A stretch of 64,000 bases of DNA, from positions 1 to 64,000 of the forward strand of contig NZ_JNXC01000008.1 of assembly GCF_000716595.1 (NCBI RefSeq), read 5' to 3'. The notes under the pieces are model-generated. The model searched no databases. It saw only the letters and a program-made list of their open reading frames with translations, and was not told the DNA's origin. Both the position numbers and the translations under genes were made by a program. This DNA is from Saccharothrix sp. NRRL B-16314. GTDB lineage: Bacteria; Actinomycetota; Actinomycetes; Mycobacteriales; Pseudonocardiaceae. Positions 42,280 to 49,902 of this stretch are shown here, one piece after another. How positions within the stretch are numbered: position 1 is the first letter of the stretch; every line of letters starts with the position of its first letter.

Positions 42280-43233
42280 CTACAGGGACTTCAGGAACTC
42301 GATCAGGGCGGCGTTGACCTCGGCCGGCCGTTCCTGCTGGGTCCAGTGACCGCAGTGCGGGATCTTCACGATCGAGCGGAGGTTCGGCAGCATCCCGCCC
42401 GGCTGGTCGCGCAGATCGGCCGCCCTGGCGAAGTCGACCACCGGGTCCAGCTCGCCGCCGACGTACAGCGAGGGCGGCGTGATCGTCGCCCCGCGCCACG
42501 GTTTGAGCAGCTCCTGGTTGCGGTCGAGGTTGCGGTACCAGTTGAGGCCGCCGGTGAACCCGGTGACGGCGAAGTCCGCGACGTAGGCGGCGACGTCGGC
42601 CTCGGTGAGCCACGGCGGCAGCACCTCGGGATCGGTCCCGGTGTCGAGGAACCCGCCACCGGGCGGCACGACCAGCGGTGCGCGCGGGCCGTCCGCCGAC
42701 CCGGAGTACAGCATCTGCCGCAGCGTCCGCGTCGGGTCGTGCGCCAGCTCGGCGTCGGCCACCCCGGGCTGCTGGAAGTACAGGTGGTAGAAGCCGTCGC
42801 CGAACATCTGCCGGAACACCGTCAGCGGCGACGGCGCCGCCGCAGGCCAGGGCAGCACACCGATCCCGCCCACCGCGCGAACCCGGTCCGGCCGCAGCAA
42901 CGCCGTGTACCAGGCGAGAACGGCGCCCATGTCGTGACCGACGACCACGGCCTGCCGCTCGCCGAGCGCGTCGATCAGCGCGACCACGTCGCCGACCAGT
43001 TCGAGCATCGTGTACCGGCCGACGTCGGCGGGTCGCTCGGTGCGGCCGAAGCCGCGCAGGTCGGGCGCCACCACCCGGTAGCCCGCGCCGGCGAGTTCGT
43101 CGAACTGGTGGCGCCAGCTGTAGGACGTCTCCGGGAAGCCGTGCAGGAGCAGCACCAGTTCGCCGACGCCCTGCTCCGCGATGTGCGTGCGAAGACCACC
43201 GGCATCGACTTCGCGATTGGTGAAAGAGGTCAC
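42280..43233 (-). CDS. Epoxide hydrolase-like alpha/beta hydrolase
   Basis: 317 residues from GTG 43233; a longer open frame exists but adds only unrelated residues. LLLHGFPETSYSWRHQF (oxyanion HGxP), VVGHDMGAVLAWYTAL (nucleophile Asp rather than Ser), DLRGFGRTERP, Tyr in GGLNWYRNLDRN and His in IPHCGHWTQQERP match soluble epoxide hydrolases. It would open an epoxide with water. Together with two FAD monooxygenases this suggests that epoxides are pathway intermediates. Divergent from the SnoaL/monooxygenase unit across a repeat-bearing region. Confidence 0.9.
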   Translation of the reverse strand: MTSFTNREVDAGGLRTHIAEQGVGELVLLLHGFPETSYSWRHQFDELAGAGYRVVAPDLRGFGRTERPADVGRYTMLELVGDVVALIDALGERQAVVVGHDMGAVLAWYTALLRPDRVRAVGGIGVLPWPAAAPSPLTVFRQMFGDGFYHLYFQQPGVADAELAHDPTRTLRQMLYSGSADGPRAPLVVPPGGGFLDTGTDPEVLPPWLTEADVAAYVADFAVTGFTGGLNWYRNLDRNQELLKPWRGATITPPSLYVGGELDPVVDFARAADLRDQPGGMLPNLRSIVKIPHCGHWTQQERPAEVNAALIEFLKSL

Positions 43234-43268
43234 GGCCGAAAACGTAGCACCGGCGGACGAGCCCCCAC

Positions 43269-43380
43269 TGACATCTTCCTGCAAATAACGGAGCATCGGC
43301 AAAGCGTTCGCCGTACACCACCGGTGACATCTTCCTGTCAATTTCGGAACACCGCCGAACGCGATTCCTGGAGTTGTCGG
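43269..43380. repeat. Direct repeats in the divergent promoter (putative operator array)
   Basis: TGACATCTTCCTG..AAT..CGGA.CA occurs at 43269-43297 and again at 43325-43353 (24 of 31 bases identical, first 13 invariant), 56 bp apart. A weaker third copy (ATTCCTGGAGTTGTCGG) ends at 43380. The block fills the region between the epoxide hydrolase (minus) and SnoaL type A (plus) starts and is unlike the S1-S4 dyads. Confidence 0.65.
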
Positions 43381-43423
43381 CCAGTAGCATTTACTGCGTG
43401 TATTCACGGAACCGCCGGACGGG

Positions 43424-44044
43424 ATGGTCATGAGCTCAGGGCAGGGAACCGGTCACATCAGGCAGGACGACCGGAGACGGATCGCGGACGACGACGGCGC
43501 CGGCGCCGCTGATCCGACGTGCGCGGACGTCAAGAGCATCGCCGCGGACATGTTCGGCGCGCTGTGGGACGAGCGCCGCTTCGACGTGCTCGACCGGCAC
43601 GTCGACCGGAACGCCGTGTCGCAGCTCGCCGTGCCGGCCCGGTCCGCCGTCACCGGTTCCGCGGGGTTCAAGGCCTTCGCCGAAGGAATGTTCACCGCGC
43701 TGCCGGACCTGCGTCGCGTCACGCACCAGGTGTTCGGCTGCGGTGACCGGGCGCTGGTGCGTTCGGAGCTGACCGGGACGCACCGTGGTCCGTTTCTCGG
43801 CATTCCCCCGACCGGCACCACCGTGGTCCTCTCCGAGATGGTCTACCTCCGCTTCGAGCGCGACGCGGTCGTCGAACTGGTTCAGCAGGCCGACCTGCTC
43901 GGCGTGATGGGACAGCTCGGGCTGACCCCGCCGGACGGCGTCGGGCCGCTCGGATCGGTGCTCCACACGGTCCGGACGGTCGGGCGATTCGGCCGGCTCG
44001 CGGTGCGGGCGCAGCTCGACCGCCGGAAGGTGGCGACCTCATGA
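43424..44044 (+). CDS. SnoaL-like protein, type A (second copy)
   Basis: 206 residues from ATG 43424; an internal ATG (43430) is also possible. The first ~35 residues are a polar extension. The NTF2-like core: DMFGALWDERRFDVLDRHVDRNAV, LVRSELTGTHRGPFLGIPPTG, YLRFERDAVVELVQQADLLGVMGQLGLTPPDGVGPLG. It is a paralogue of the minus-strand type A protein at 34340-34891. First gene of a three-gene plus-strand unit (type A, type B, FAD monooxygenase), overlapping type B by ATGA. Confidence 0.85.
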   Translation: MVMSSGQGTGHIRQDDRRRIADDDGAGAADPTCADVKSIAADMFGALWDERRFDVLDRHVDRNAVSQLAVPARSAVTGSAGFKAFAEGMFTALPDLRRVTHQVFGCGDRALVRSELTGTHRGPFLGIPPTGTTVVLSEMVYLRFERDAVVELVQQADLLGVMGQLGLTPPDGVGPLGSVLHTVRTVGRFGRLAVRAQLDRRKVATS

Positions 44045-44592
44045 CCACCACCGTCGACGCGCCGAGCCCGCACGACCCCGCGGAGAAGTTCACCCTGACC
44101 GCCGAGTACGCGTTGCGGCTCAACGAGGTCACGTTCCTGTCGGACAACTCGGTGGCCCTGCCGTGGTTCGCCCCGGACTGCCGGTGCTACCTCCCCGGCC
44201 GCCCGGTGATGGACCGGCACGCGTTCCTGGACACCGTGACCATGGTGATGAACGCCAAGCCGGACGTCGTCCTCGACCTGAAGGACATCTTCGTGGACGG
44301 CAACACGGCCGTCGTCCACGCCACGTTCACCGGCCACCAGACCGGCCCGCTGCTCGGCATTCCCCCCACCGGCCGGAAGGTGTCGATCACCGAGCTGGGC
44401 ACCGTCACGTTCGACGACGCGGGGCGCGTGGTCGAGTTCCGGCAGGAGGCCGACTACCTCGGCATGCTCACCCAGCTGGGCGTCGTGCCACCGCTCGGCA
44501 CCGGCCCGCTCGGCCAGCTCGCGCACTCGGTGCGCGGCGCGGTCCGGCTGTACCGGCTCGATCGCAAGCACCGCAAGGCCACCGGCAGGTGA
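44041..44592 (+). CDS. SnoaL-like protein, type B (second copy)
   Basis: 183 residues. Core: SVALPWFAPDCRCYLPGRPVMDRHAFLDTVTMV, DIFVDGNTAVVHATFTGHQTGPLLGIPPTGRK, RVVEFRQEADYLGMLTQLGVVPPLGTGPLG, basic tail LYRLDRKHRKATG. It pairs with the protein at 33786-34343. Gene order A then B, and the four-base overlap, are the same in both loci, so the unit was duplicated as a pair. A monooxygenase gene follows, with only 26 bp between the stop and the chosen GTG. Confidence 0.85.
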   Translation: MTTTVDAPSPHDPAEKFTLTAEYALRLNEVTFLSDNSVALPWFAPDCRCYLPGRPVMDRHAFLDTVTMVMNAKPDVVLDLKDIFVDGNTAVVHATFTGHQTGPLLGIPPTGRKVSITELGTVTFDDAGRVVEFRQEADYLGMLTQLGVVPPLGTGPLGQLAHSVRGAVRLYRLDRKHRKATGR

Positions 44593-44618
44593 CCGCGAAC
44601 GAGAGGAAGGGGACCGGC

Positions 44619-45788
44619 GTGACGGGACTCTCGGTGATCATCGCCGGCGGAGGGGTCGGCGGTATCAGCCTCGCCGGCATGCTGACCAGGCAGGGCGCCC
44701 GGGTCACCGTGCTGGAGAAGACGCCACCGGGGCGCGGTCGGGGCGCGGCGCTGGCGATCTGGCCCAACGCCATGCTCGGCCTGCTCGCCAGTGGGGACGC
44801 CGAAATGTACGACGCGGTCCTCGCGCTCGGCCGGCCGGTGCACCACGCGCTGATGGGCTCGTTGGACCGCCGCTGGTACGGGCGGGTCGACCTGCGTCCG
44901 CTGACCGAGCACTACGGGGTCACCGGCCTGGGCGTGGTGCGCACAGAACTCATGTCGGCGCTCGTGGAGCTGTCCGGAGCGGACATCCGCTACGGCCAGG
45001 AGGTCATCGGCGCGACGCCCGACGGGACGGTCACCCTCGCCGGTGGCGAGACCCTGCGGGCCGACGTCGTCGTCGGCGCGGACGGGGTCGGTTCGGCGGT
45101 GCGCCGCGCGCTGCGCCCGCCGGGTTCGGTCGACCGGCTGGGCAAACCGCACACCGGGTGGCAGGGAGTGGCCCACCAGACCGACATCTGGGACGGCACC
45201 GGCCCGGAGTTCATGTTCGGCATGGGCGGCGCGGCGGGGATGCTGCCGCTCACCGGTGGCCGCACCTACTGGTTCGTGGACGGTCCGATCGACACCCGGC
45301 CGGAGACCCAGGGCTGGCCGGAGATCGTCAACCGGATGATCGCCGCGACCCCGGAGGACCAACTGGCCAAGGACCGGGTCTACACCCGGGCGCCGGTGCG
45401 CGGCTGGGGCGCCGGTCGGATCACGCTGCTCGGCGACGCCGCGCACCCGTTGCTGCCCACCGTCGGGCAGGGCGCGTGCATGGCGATCGAGAGCGCCGCG
45501 GTGCTCGCCGCCCGGCTGCGCGACGCCACCGACCCGGTGGCCGCGCTCCGCCAGTACGAGCGCGACCGGTTCCGGCGTGTCACCACGGTGTTCAAGCGTT
45601 CGATCACGCTGCTGCGCCAGCGCTCCATCCCCGACCCGCTGCGCAACGGCATGCTGTCCCTCATGCCGGACAGGGCGATCACGTTCTTCTTCACCGGCTC
45701 GGCGAAGCCGATCCCCGAGTTCGCCGGAGCACACCTGACGGGTCGACGCGTCCGGGACAGCGTTCCGGAGCGGGACGGGGGCTCCTGA
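44619..45788 (+). CDS. FAD-dependent monooxygenase (second copy)
   Basis: 389 residues from GTG 44619, chosen because GAGAGGAAGGGG precedes it; GTG 44589, overlapping the previous stop, is an alternative. FAD motif VIIAGGGVGGISLAGMLTRQG, VVVGADGVGSAVRRALRPPG and ITLLGDAAHPLLPTVGQGACMAIES. It is closely similar to the gene at 27590-28690 along its whole length. By family it hydroxylates or epoxidises. Coupled with two SnoaL proteins, epoxidation followed by ring closure is an attractive but untested sequence. Confidence 0.9.
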   Translation: MTGLSVIIAGGGVGGISLAGMLTRQGARVTVLEKTPPGRGRGAALAIWPNAMLGLLASGDAEMYDAVLALGRPVHHALMGSLDRRWYGRVDLRPLTEHYGVTGLGVVRTELMSALVELSGADIRYGQEVIGATPDGTVTLAGGETLRADVVVGADGVGSAVRRALRPPGSVDRLGKPHTGWQGVAHQTDIWDGTGPEFMFGMGGAAGMLPLTGGRTYWFVDGPIDTRPETQGWPEIVNRMIAATPEDQLAKDRVYTRAPVRGWGAGRITLLGDAAHPLLPTVGQGACMAIESAAVLAARLRDATDPVAALRQYERDRFRRVTTVFKRSITLLRQRSIPDPLRNGMLSLMPDRAITFFFTGSAKPIPEFAGAHLTGRRVRDSVPERDGGS

Positions 45789-46114
45789 CGGGTCTGGCCA
45801 CCACGGTTCCGGGCCGCCCGGTCGACATCGGCGTCGCGCGGCATCACGGTCCGTGACGTCCTCTACTTCACACCTTCGGCGGACGCGGATTCTTCACCCC
45901 GATGTACCACCGCCGCGTCCGATTCCACCTTGGGTGACCACGACGCGTCCATCCGCCGCGCCGGCAATCGTACCCGTCTGCGGGGTTCGTCGGCGTATCC
46001 AACTGGTCCAGACTGCGGTTCCGGGGTGCGCCGATCGGGGCATCTTGTGCGCAATTACCAGTCGGCGCAATGCCGTGTCGTGAAGTGGAATCAGAAGGAA
46101 GAAGGAACGACCAC
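45789..46114. other. 326-bp intergenic region upstream of the DUF169 gene
   Basis: No convincing gene. 46007-46054 repeats, with similar spacing, the three elements found at 11807-11857 (CCAGA..GCGGTTCC, GCGCCGATCGGGG, TGCGCAA); it lies ~60 bp before the DUF169 start and may be its promoter or operator. Confidence 0.45.
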
Positions 46115-46819
46115 ATGAATCATCCCGAACTGGCCACCGCCCTGACCGATCTGCTGTCGCTCGACCTCCCGCCGGTCGCGCTGTCGAAGGTGGACGCGCG
46201 TCCGGACGGGGTCGCCGAGACCGGTCGGCCGGTGCCGTCCAGCTGCGCGTTGTGGCGCGTGGCGGAGAAGGGCGTCTTCTACGCCGAGGCCGCGGAGCAC
46301 TTCAACTGCCCCGTCGGCTCCATGGTGATGGGCTTCGACCTGCCGGAGGACGTCGGCGCCGAATTGGGCGGTCTGGTGCAGTCGATGTGCGACGCGCAGT
46401 ACCTGGAGATGGCGGAGGTGGCGAAGATCCCGTCGGTGGGCAAGGCGGGCGCGGGTGTGGTCTACGGGCCGCTGGCCGACCTGCCGGTCGAGCCGGACGT
46501 GGTGCTGCTGTGGCTGACCCCGGCCCAGGCCATGATCTACAACGAGGCGGCGGGCACCGCGAACTGGACCTCGGACGGCGGTCGGGTCACCGGGCGTCCG
46601 GCGTGCAGCGCGTTGGCGCTGGCGATGGACACCGGGCAGCCGCGCATGGCGTTGGGGTGCATCGGCATGCGCACGTTCACCGGCATCGCGGCCGACCGGA
46701 TGCTCGCGGTCGTTCCCGGCGCCGAGGTGGCCGGGTTCGTCGAGGCGTTGAAGGTGACCGTCGCGGCCAACGCCGGCATGAAGTCGTTCTACGAGGGCAA
46801 GCTCGCCCAGTTCGCCTAG
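46115..46819 (+). CDS. DUF169-family protein
   Basis: 234 residues from ATG 46115, with a GGAAGAAGGA ribosome site. LPPVALSKVDARPDGV, PSSCALWRVAEKGVFYAEAAEHFNCPVGSMVMGF, WLTPAQAMIYNEAAG, GRPACSALALAMDTGQPRMALGCIGMRTFTGI match the DUF169 family, whose biochemical role is unsettled. Conserved Cys residues (SCALWR, NCPVG, CSA, GCIG) hint at a cofactor or metal site. It sits between the polyketide cluster and the peptide-export operon and could belong to either. An imperfect hairpin (46844-46877, CCCCTGCCAC with GTGACAGGGG) follows. Confidence 0.8.
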   Translation: MNHPELATALTDLLSLDLPPVALSKVDARPDGVAETGRPVPSSCALWRVAEKGVFYAEAAEHFNCPVGSMVMGFDLPEDVGAELGGLVQSMCDAQYLEMAEVAKIPSVGKAGAGVVYGPLADLPVEPDVVLLWLTPAQAMIYNEAAGTANWTSDGGRVTGRPACSALALAMDTGQPRMALGCIGMRTFTGIAADRMLAVVPGAEVAGFVEALKVTVAANAGMKSFYEGKLAQFA

Positions 46820-46915
46820 GAACCGCCGCACCACGCGGTCCCCTGCCACCTGGCTCTTGACCAGTCGGCGGTGACAGGGGATTGCGCGGCTCCCCACCCC
46901 CGTCCTACGCTGAGT

Positions 46916-46962
46916 CACATCGAGAAGGTTCGATCCGTACTGGATCGAGGATATTCGATGTG
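46916..46962. promoter_or_regulatory. Nested dyad upstream of arsR-like gene (putative operator)
   Basis: An outer perfect repeat CACATCGA (46916-46923) / TCGATGTG (46955-46962) encloses an inner one TCGATCC (46930-46936) / GGATCGA (46942-46948). It lies just before the ribosome site of the ArsR gene, the usual position for autoregulation by ArsR/SmtB repressors. Confidence 0.7.
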
Positions 46963-46980
46963 ATGTGGAGGTCACGGGCT

Positions 46981-47460
46981 GTGGCAACCTCTGGCCGGGT
47001 CATCGGCGTGGGCAGCGGCGCGGACAGCGGCGTGGAAACCGGCGCGGACGTCGGCGCGGACAGCGCCGGGCTGGGCGCACCGCACTGCAGCGTTCCGCTG
47101 ACCACGCCGCGGTTGTCGCACGACCAGGCCCACGACCTGTCGGTGGTGTTCAAGGCGCTGGCGCACCCCACCCGGGTGCAGCTGATGAACCTGCTGGTGT
47201 CCAGCCCGTTCGCCGCCTGCGTCTACGACATCCAGGTCGCCATGGGCATGCCCCAGTCCACCATCAGCCACCACCTCAAGCAGCTCGTCGGCGCCGGCCT
47301 GCTGCACCGTCAGCAGCGCGGCAGCTGGGCGTACTACTCGGTGGACCGCGACGCGATGCGCCGGCTGGGAACGGTGATCGACCTCGACGGGGTGCCACCG
47401 CAGCCGCTGTCGCCGCAGGCGCAGTGCGATCCGCCGGTCGACTCGACCGAGGACCTGTGA
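46981..47460 (+). CDS. ArsR/SmtB-family transcriptional repressor
   Basis: 159 residues from GTG 46981, with GGAGG upstream. After a Gly/Ala-rich low-complexity start, the winged helix reads LSVVFKALAHPTRVQLMNLLVSSPFAACVYDIQVAMGMPQSTISHHLKQLVGAGLLHRQQRGSWAYYSVDRDAMRRLG. Possible metal ligands are the HCS motif (~35-37), a Cys in FAACVYD (usual ELCVCDL position, only one Cys kept) and a C-terminal Cys. The inducer may be a metal or redox signal. It is first in a four-gene operon ending with a secreted Cys-containing peptide, and its stop overlaps the next start (TGATG-type). Confidence 0.88.
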   Translation: MATSGRVIGVGSGADSGVETGADVGADSAGLGAPHCSVPLTTPRLSHDQAHDLSVVFKALAHPTRVQLMNLLVSSPFAACVYDIQVAMGMPQSTISHHLKQLVGAGLLHRQQRGSWAYYSVDRDAMRRLGTVIDLDGVPPQPLSPQAQCDPPVDSTEDL

Positions 47461-47672
47461 TGGCCTCGACCGGGCACCCGGCCGCGTTACCGGACGACGC
47501 CGACGGGCGGCGGTTGTTCGGCGACGAGGTCACCCGCCGGTTCGGCGGTCGGGAGCGCGAGTTGCTTCCCCCGCAGGCTCGTCCCGCGGTGGTGCGTTGG
47601 ACGTGGCTGGCCCTCGCAGTGGTGCTGTCGGCGCTGGTGGGCGTCGCCGTGGCCATCGGGGCGGTCCTGTGA
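47460..47672 (+). CDS. 70-aa single-helix membrane protein (HlyD N-terminal stub-like)
   Basis: The cytoplasmic part (RRLFGDEVTRRFGGRERELLPPQ) is followed by one TM helix (WTWLALAVVLSALVGVAVAIGAVL). This matches the short cytoplasmic segment plus TM helix that opens HlyD-type adaptor proteins, but no periplasmic coiled coil or barrel follows. It overlaps ArsR upstream and the exporter downstream by one-base stop/start sharing. It may anchor or regulate the ABC exporter. It contains a TTA leucine codon (47487-47489), rare in this genome. Confidence 0.75.
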   Translation: MASTGHPAALPDDADGRRLFGDEVTRRFGGRERELLPPQARPAVVRWTWLALAVVLSALVGVAVAIGAVL

Positions 47673-49897
47673 TGGCCGGCCTCGGGTGGCGTCGACGGAG
47701 CAGGGTGCCGGTGGTGCTGCAGGCGAGCCGGGCCGAGTGCGGCGTGGCGTGCCTGACGATGGTGCTCAATTACCACGGCCACGGCATCTCCCCGCAGGAG
47801 GTGCGCCGGCTGTGCCCGGTGGGCCGTGACGGCACCAGCGCGGGCGGGCTGGTCCGCGCCGCCAGGCAGTTGGGCCTGCAGGCCACCGGGTACCGCGCCA
47901 CACCGGCCGTGTTCGCGCAGGTGCCGCTGCCGGTGATCGCGCACTGGCAGGACGACCACTTCGTCGTGGTGGAACGGGTTTCCGATCGCGGCGTCGACCT
48001 GGTCGACCCCCGCCTGGGACGACGCCGGCTGCCGCTGTCGGAGTTCACCGCCGGGCTGGGCCGGGTGGTGCTCGGCGTCCGCCCGGCCGACGGCACGACA
48101 CCGGTGCGGCAGCGCCGGGAGCCGTTCTGGCGCCGCTACCTGCGCTCGCTGCTCGCACTGCCGGGCACGCGCGGGCTGCTGGCGCAGGTGCTGCTGGTCA
48201 GCCTGGTCGCGCAGGCCCTGGTGGTCGCGATGCCGCTGGCCACCAAGATCGTCGTGGACGAGACCGCCGCGCTGCACGCCTCCTCGCTGATGACCCTGCT
48301 GGGCGTGGGCGTGCTCGTCGCGGCCGTGGCGCAACTGCTCACCGGCCTGCTGCGGGCGGCACTGCTGGTCGGGTTGCAGGGCAGGCTCGACGCGCAGGCC
48401 CTGCTCGGGTTCGGCGCGCACCTGCTGCGCCTGCCGCTGCGGTTCTTCGAACAGCGCAGCACCGGCGACCTGGTGACCCGCTTCGGCAGCATCGCCCTGC
48501 TGCGCGAGCTGATGACCGGGCAGACCCTCGGCTCGCTGCTGGACGCCGTGCTGGTGCTGACCTACCTCGGCCTGCTGTTCTTCGTCGACCTCACCGTCGC
48601 GCTGACGGTGCTGGCGGTGGCCGTCGCGATGATCGGGCTGCTGTGGGCCACGACCCGCGCCGTCCGCGAGCGCATGGCGCTGGACCTGGCCACCCAGTCC
48701 GAGGCGCAGGGCTACCTGGTGGAGATGCTCGAAGGCATGACCGCGGTCAAAGCCGCCGCCGCCGAGGACCGCGCCATGGGACGGCTGGCGACGCTGCTGT
48801 TCGACTGGACCGCGGTCACCCTGCGGCGCGGCTACCTCGCCGCCGCGGTCGACGCCACCACCGCCGCACTGCGCTTCCTGACCCCGCTGGTGGTGCTGTG
48901 GCTGTGCCTGACCCGCGTCCTCGACGGCACCATGTCGCCCGGCACCATGCTCGCGGTCACCTGGCTGGCCTCGGCGATCCTCACCCCGCTGGCGTCCGTC
49001 GCGGTCAACGGCCAACGACTGCAACTGGCCGGCGCCCAGCTCCAGCGCCTCGCCGACGTCCTGGACACCCCCGCCGAGCCGCGGCCCGCCGAACCCGTGG
49101 CGCTGCGGCTGCGCGGCGCCATCGACTTGGACCGGGTCTGCTTCGAGTACGACCCGTACACCCCCGCGGTCCTGCACGAGGTCACCGCCCACGTCCGACC
49201 CGGCCAGCGCGTCGCCGTCGTCGGCGCCACCGGATCGGGCAAGACCACGCTGGGCATGCTGCTGCTGGGCCTGTACCCGCCGACCTCCGGCACGATCCGC
49301 TTCGACGGTCACGCCGCGGACACCGTCGATCCCGCCGCGTTGCGCGGCCAGGTCGGCGTGGTGCTCCAGGAACCGTTCGTGTTCAGCGGCACCATCCGCG
49401 ACAACATCACCCTGCACGACCCGACGATCCCCGACGACGAGATCGTCCGCGCCGCGCGCCTGGCCGGCCTGCACGACGAGATCGCCGCCATGCCCCGGGC
49501 CTACGGCACCCGCCTGGCCCAACGCGGCACCGGCCTGTCCGGTGGCCAACGCCAACGCCTCGCCCTGGCCCGCGCGCTCGTCCGCCGCCCCGCCGTGCTG
49601 CTGCTGGACGAGGCCACCAGCCACCTCGACGCCGTCACCGAGGCCGAAGTCCACCGCAACCTCGCCGACCAGCGGTGCACCCAGATCGTGATCGCCCACC
49701 GGCTGAGCACGGTCCGCGACGCCGACCAGATCCTCGTCCTGCACGACGGACGCCTGGTCGAGACCGGCACGCACGACGACCTGATCACCCGCGACGGGCA
49801 CTACACCGCGCTGGTCACCGCCCAGCTCGACCAGCCCGCGCCCACCCCGACCTCCCCCGCGACCGCGGGGGCCGAACACGGCAACGGAAGGAGGTGA
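47672..49897 (+). CDS. Peptidase-containing ABC exporter (C39 peptidase, PCAT)
   Basis: 741 residues from ATG 47672. The N-terminal C39 domain (~12-135) has Gln17, Cys23 (RAECGVACL), His96 (DDHFVVV) and Asp112 (DLVDP), the full protease set that cleaves double-glycine leaders. Six TM helices (~160-440) follow. The ATPase has Walker A GATGSGKTT, LSGGQRQRLALARAL and LLLDEATSHLD, with the switch IAHRLST. It would cleave and export the peptide encoded five bases downstream. Typical PCAT length and architecture. Confidence 0.95.
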   Translation: MAGLGWRRRSRVPVVLQASRAECGVACLTMVLNYHGHGISPQEVRRLCPVGRDGTSAGGLVRAARQLGLQATGYRATPAVFAQVPLPVIAHWQDDHFVVVERVSDRGVDLVDPRLGRRRLPLSEFTAGLGRVVLGVRPADGTTPVRQRREPFWRRYLRSLLALPGTRGLLAQVLLVSLVAQALVVAMPLATKIVVDETAALHASSLMTLLGVGVLVAAVAQLLTGLLRAALLVGLQGRLDAQALLGFGAHLLRLPLRFFEQRSTGDLVTRFGSIALLRELMTGQTLGSLLDAVLVLTYLGLLFFVDLTVALTVLAVAVAMIGLLWATTRAVRERMALDLATQSEAQGYLVEMLEGMTAVKAAAAEDRAMGRLATLLFDWTAVTLRRGYLAAAVDATTAALRFLTPLVVLWLCLTRVLDGTMSPGTMLAVTWLASAILTPLASVAVNGQRLQLAGAQLQRLADVLDTPAEPRPAEPVALRLRGAIDLDRVCFEYDPYTPAVLHEVTAHVRPGQRVAVVGATGSGKTTLGMLLLGLYPPTSGTIRFDGHAADTVDPAALRGQVGVVLQEPFVFSGTIRDNITLHDPTIPDDEIVRAARLAGLHDEIAAMPRAYGTRLAQRGTGLSGGQRQRLALARALVRRPAVLLLDEATSHLDAVTEAEVHRNLADQRCTQIVIAHRLSTVRDADQILVLHDGRLVETGTHDDLITRDGHYTALVTAQLDQPAPTPTSPATAGAEHGNGRR

Positions 49898-49902
49898 ACC
49901 CC

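Noticed and set aside
43399..43425. Fifth S-type dyad (TGTATTC ... CCGGAC)
   Set aside because: Half-site spacing is shorter by four bases and both arms carry mismatches, so it does not fit the S1-S4 pattern.
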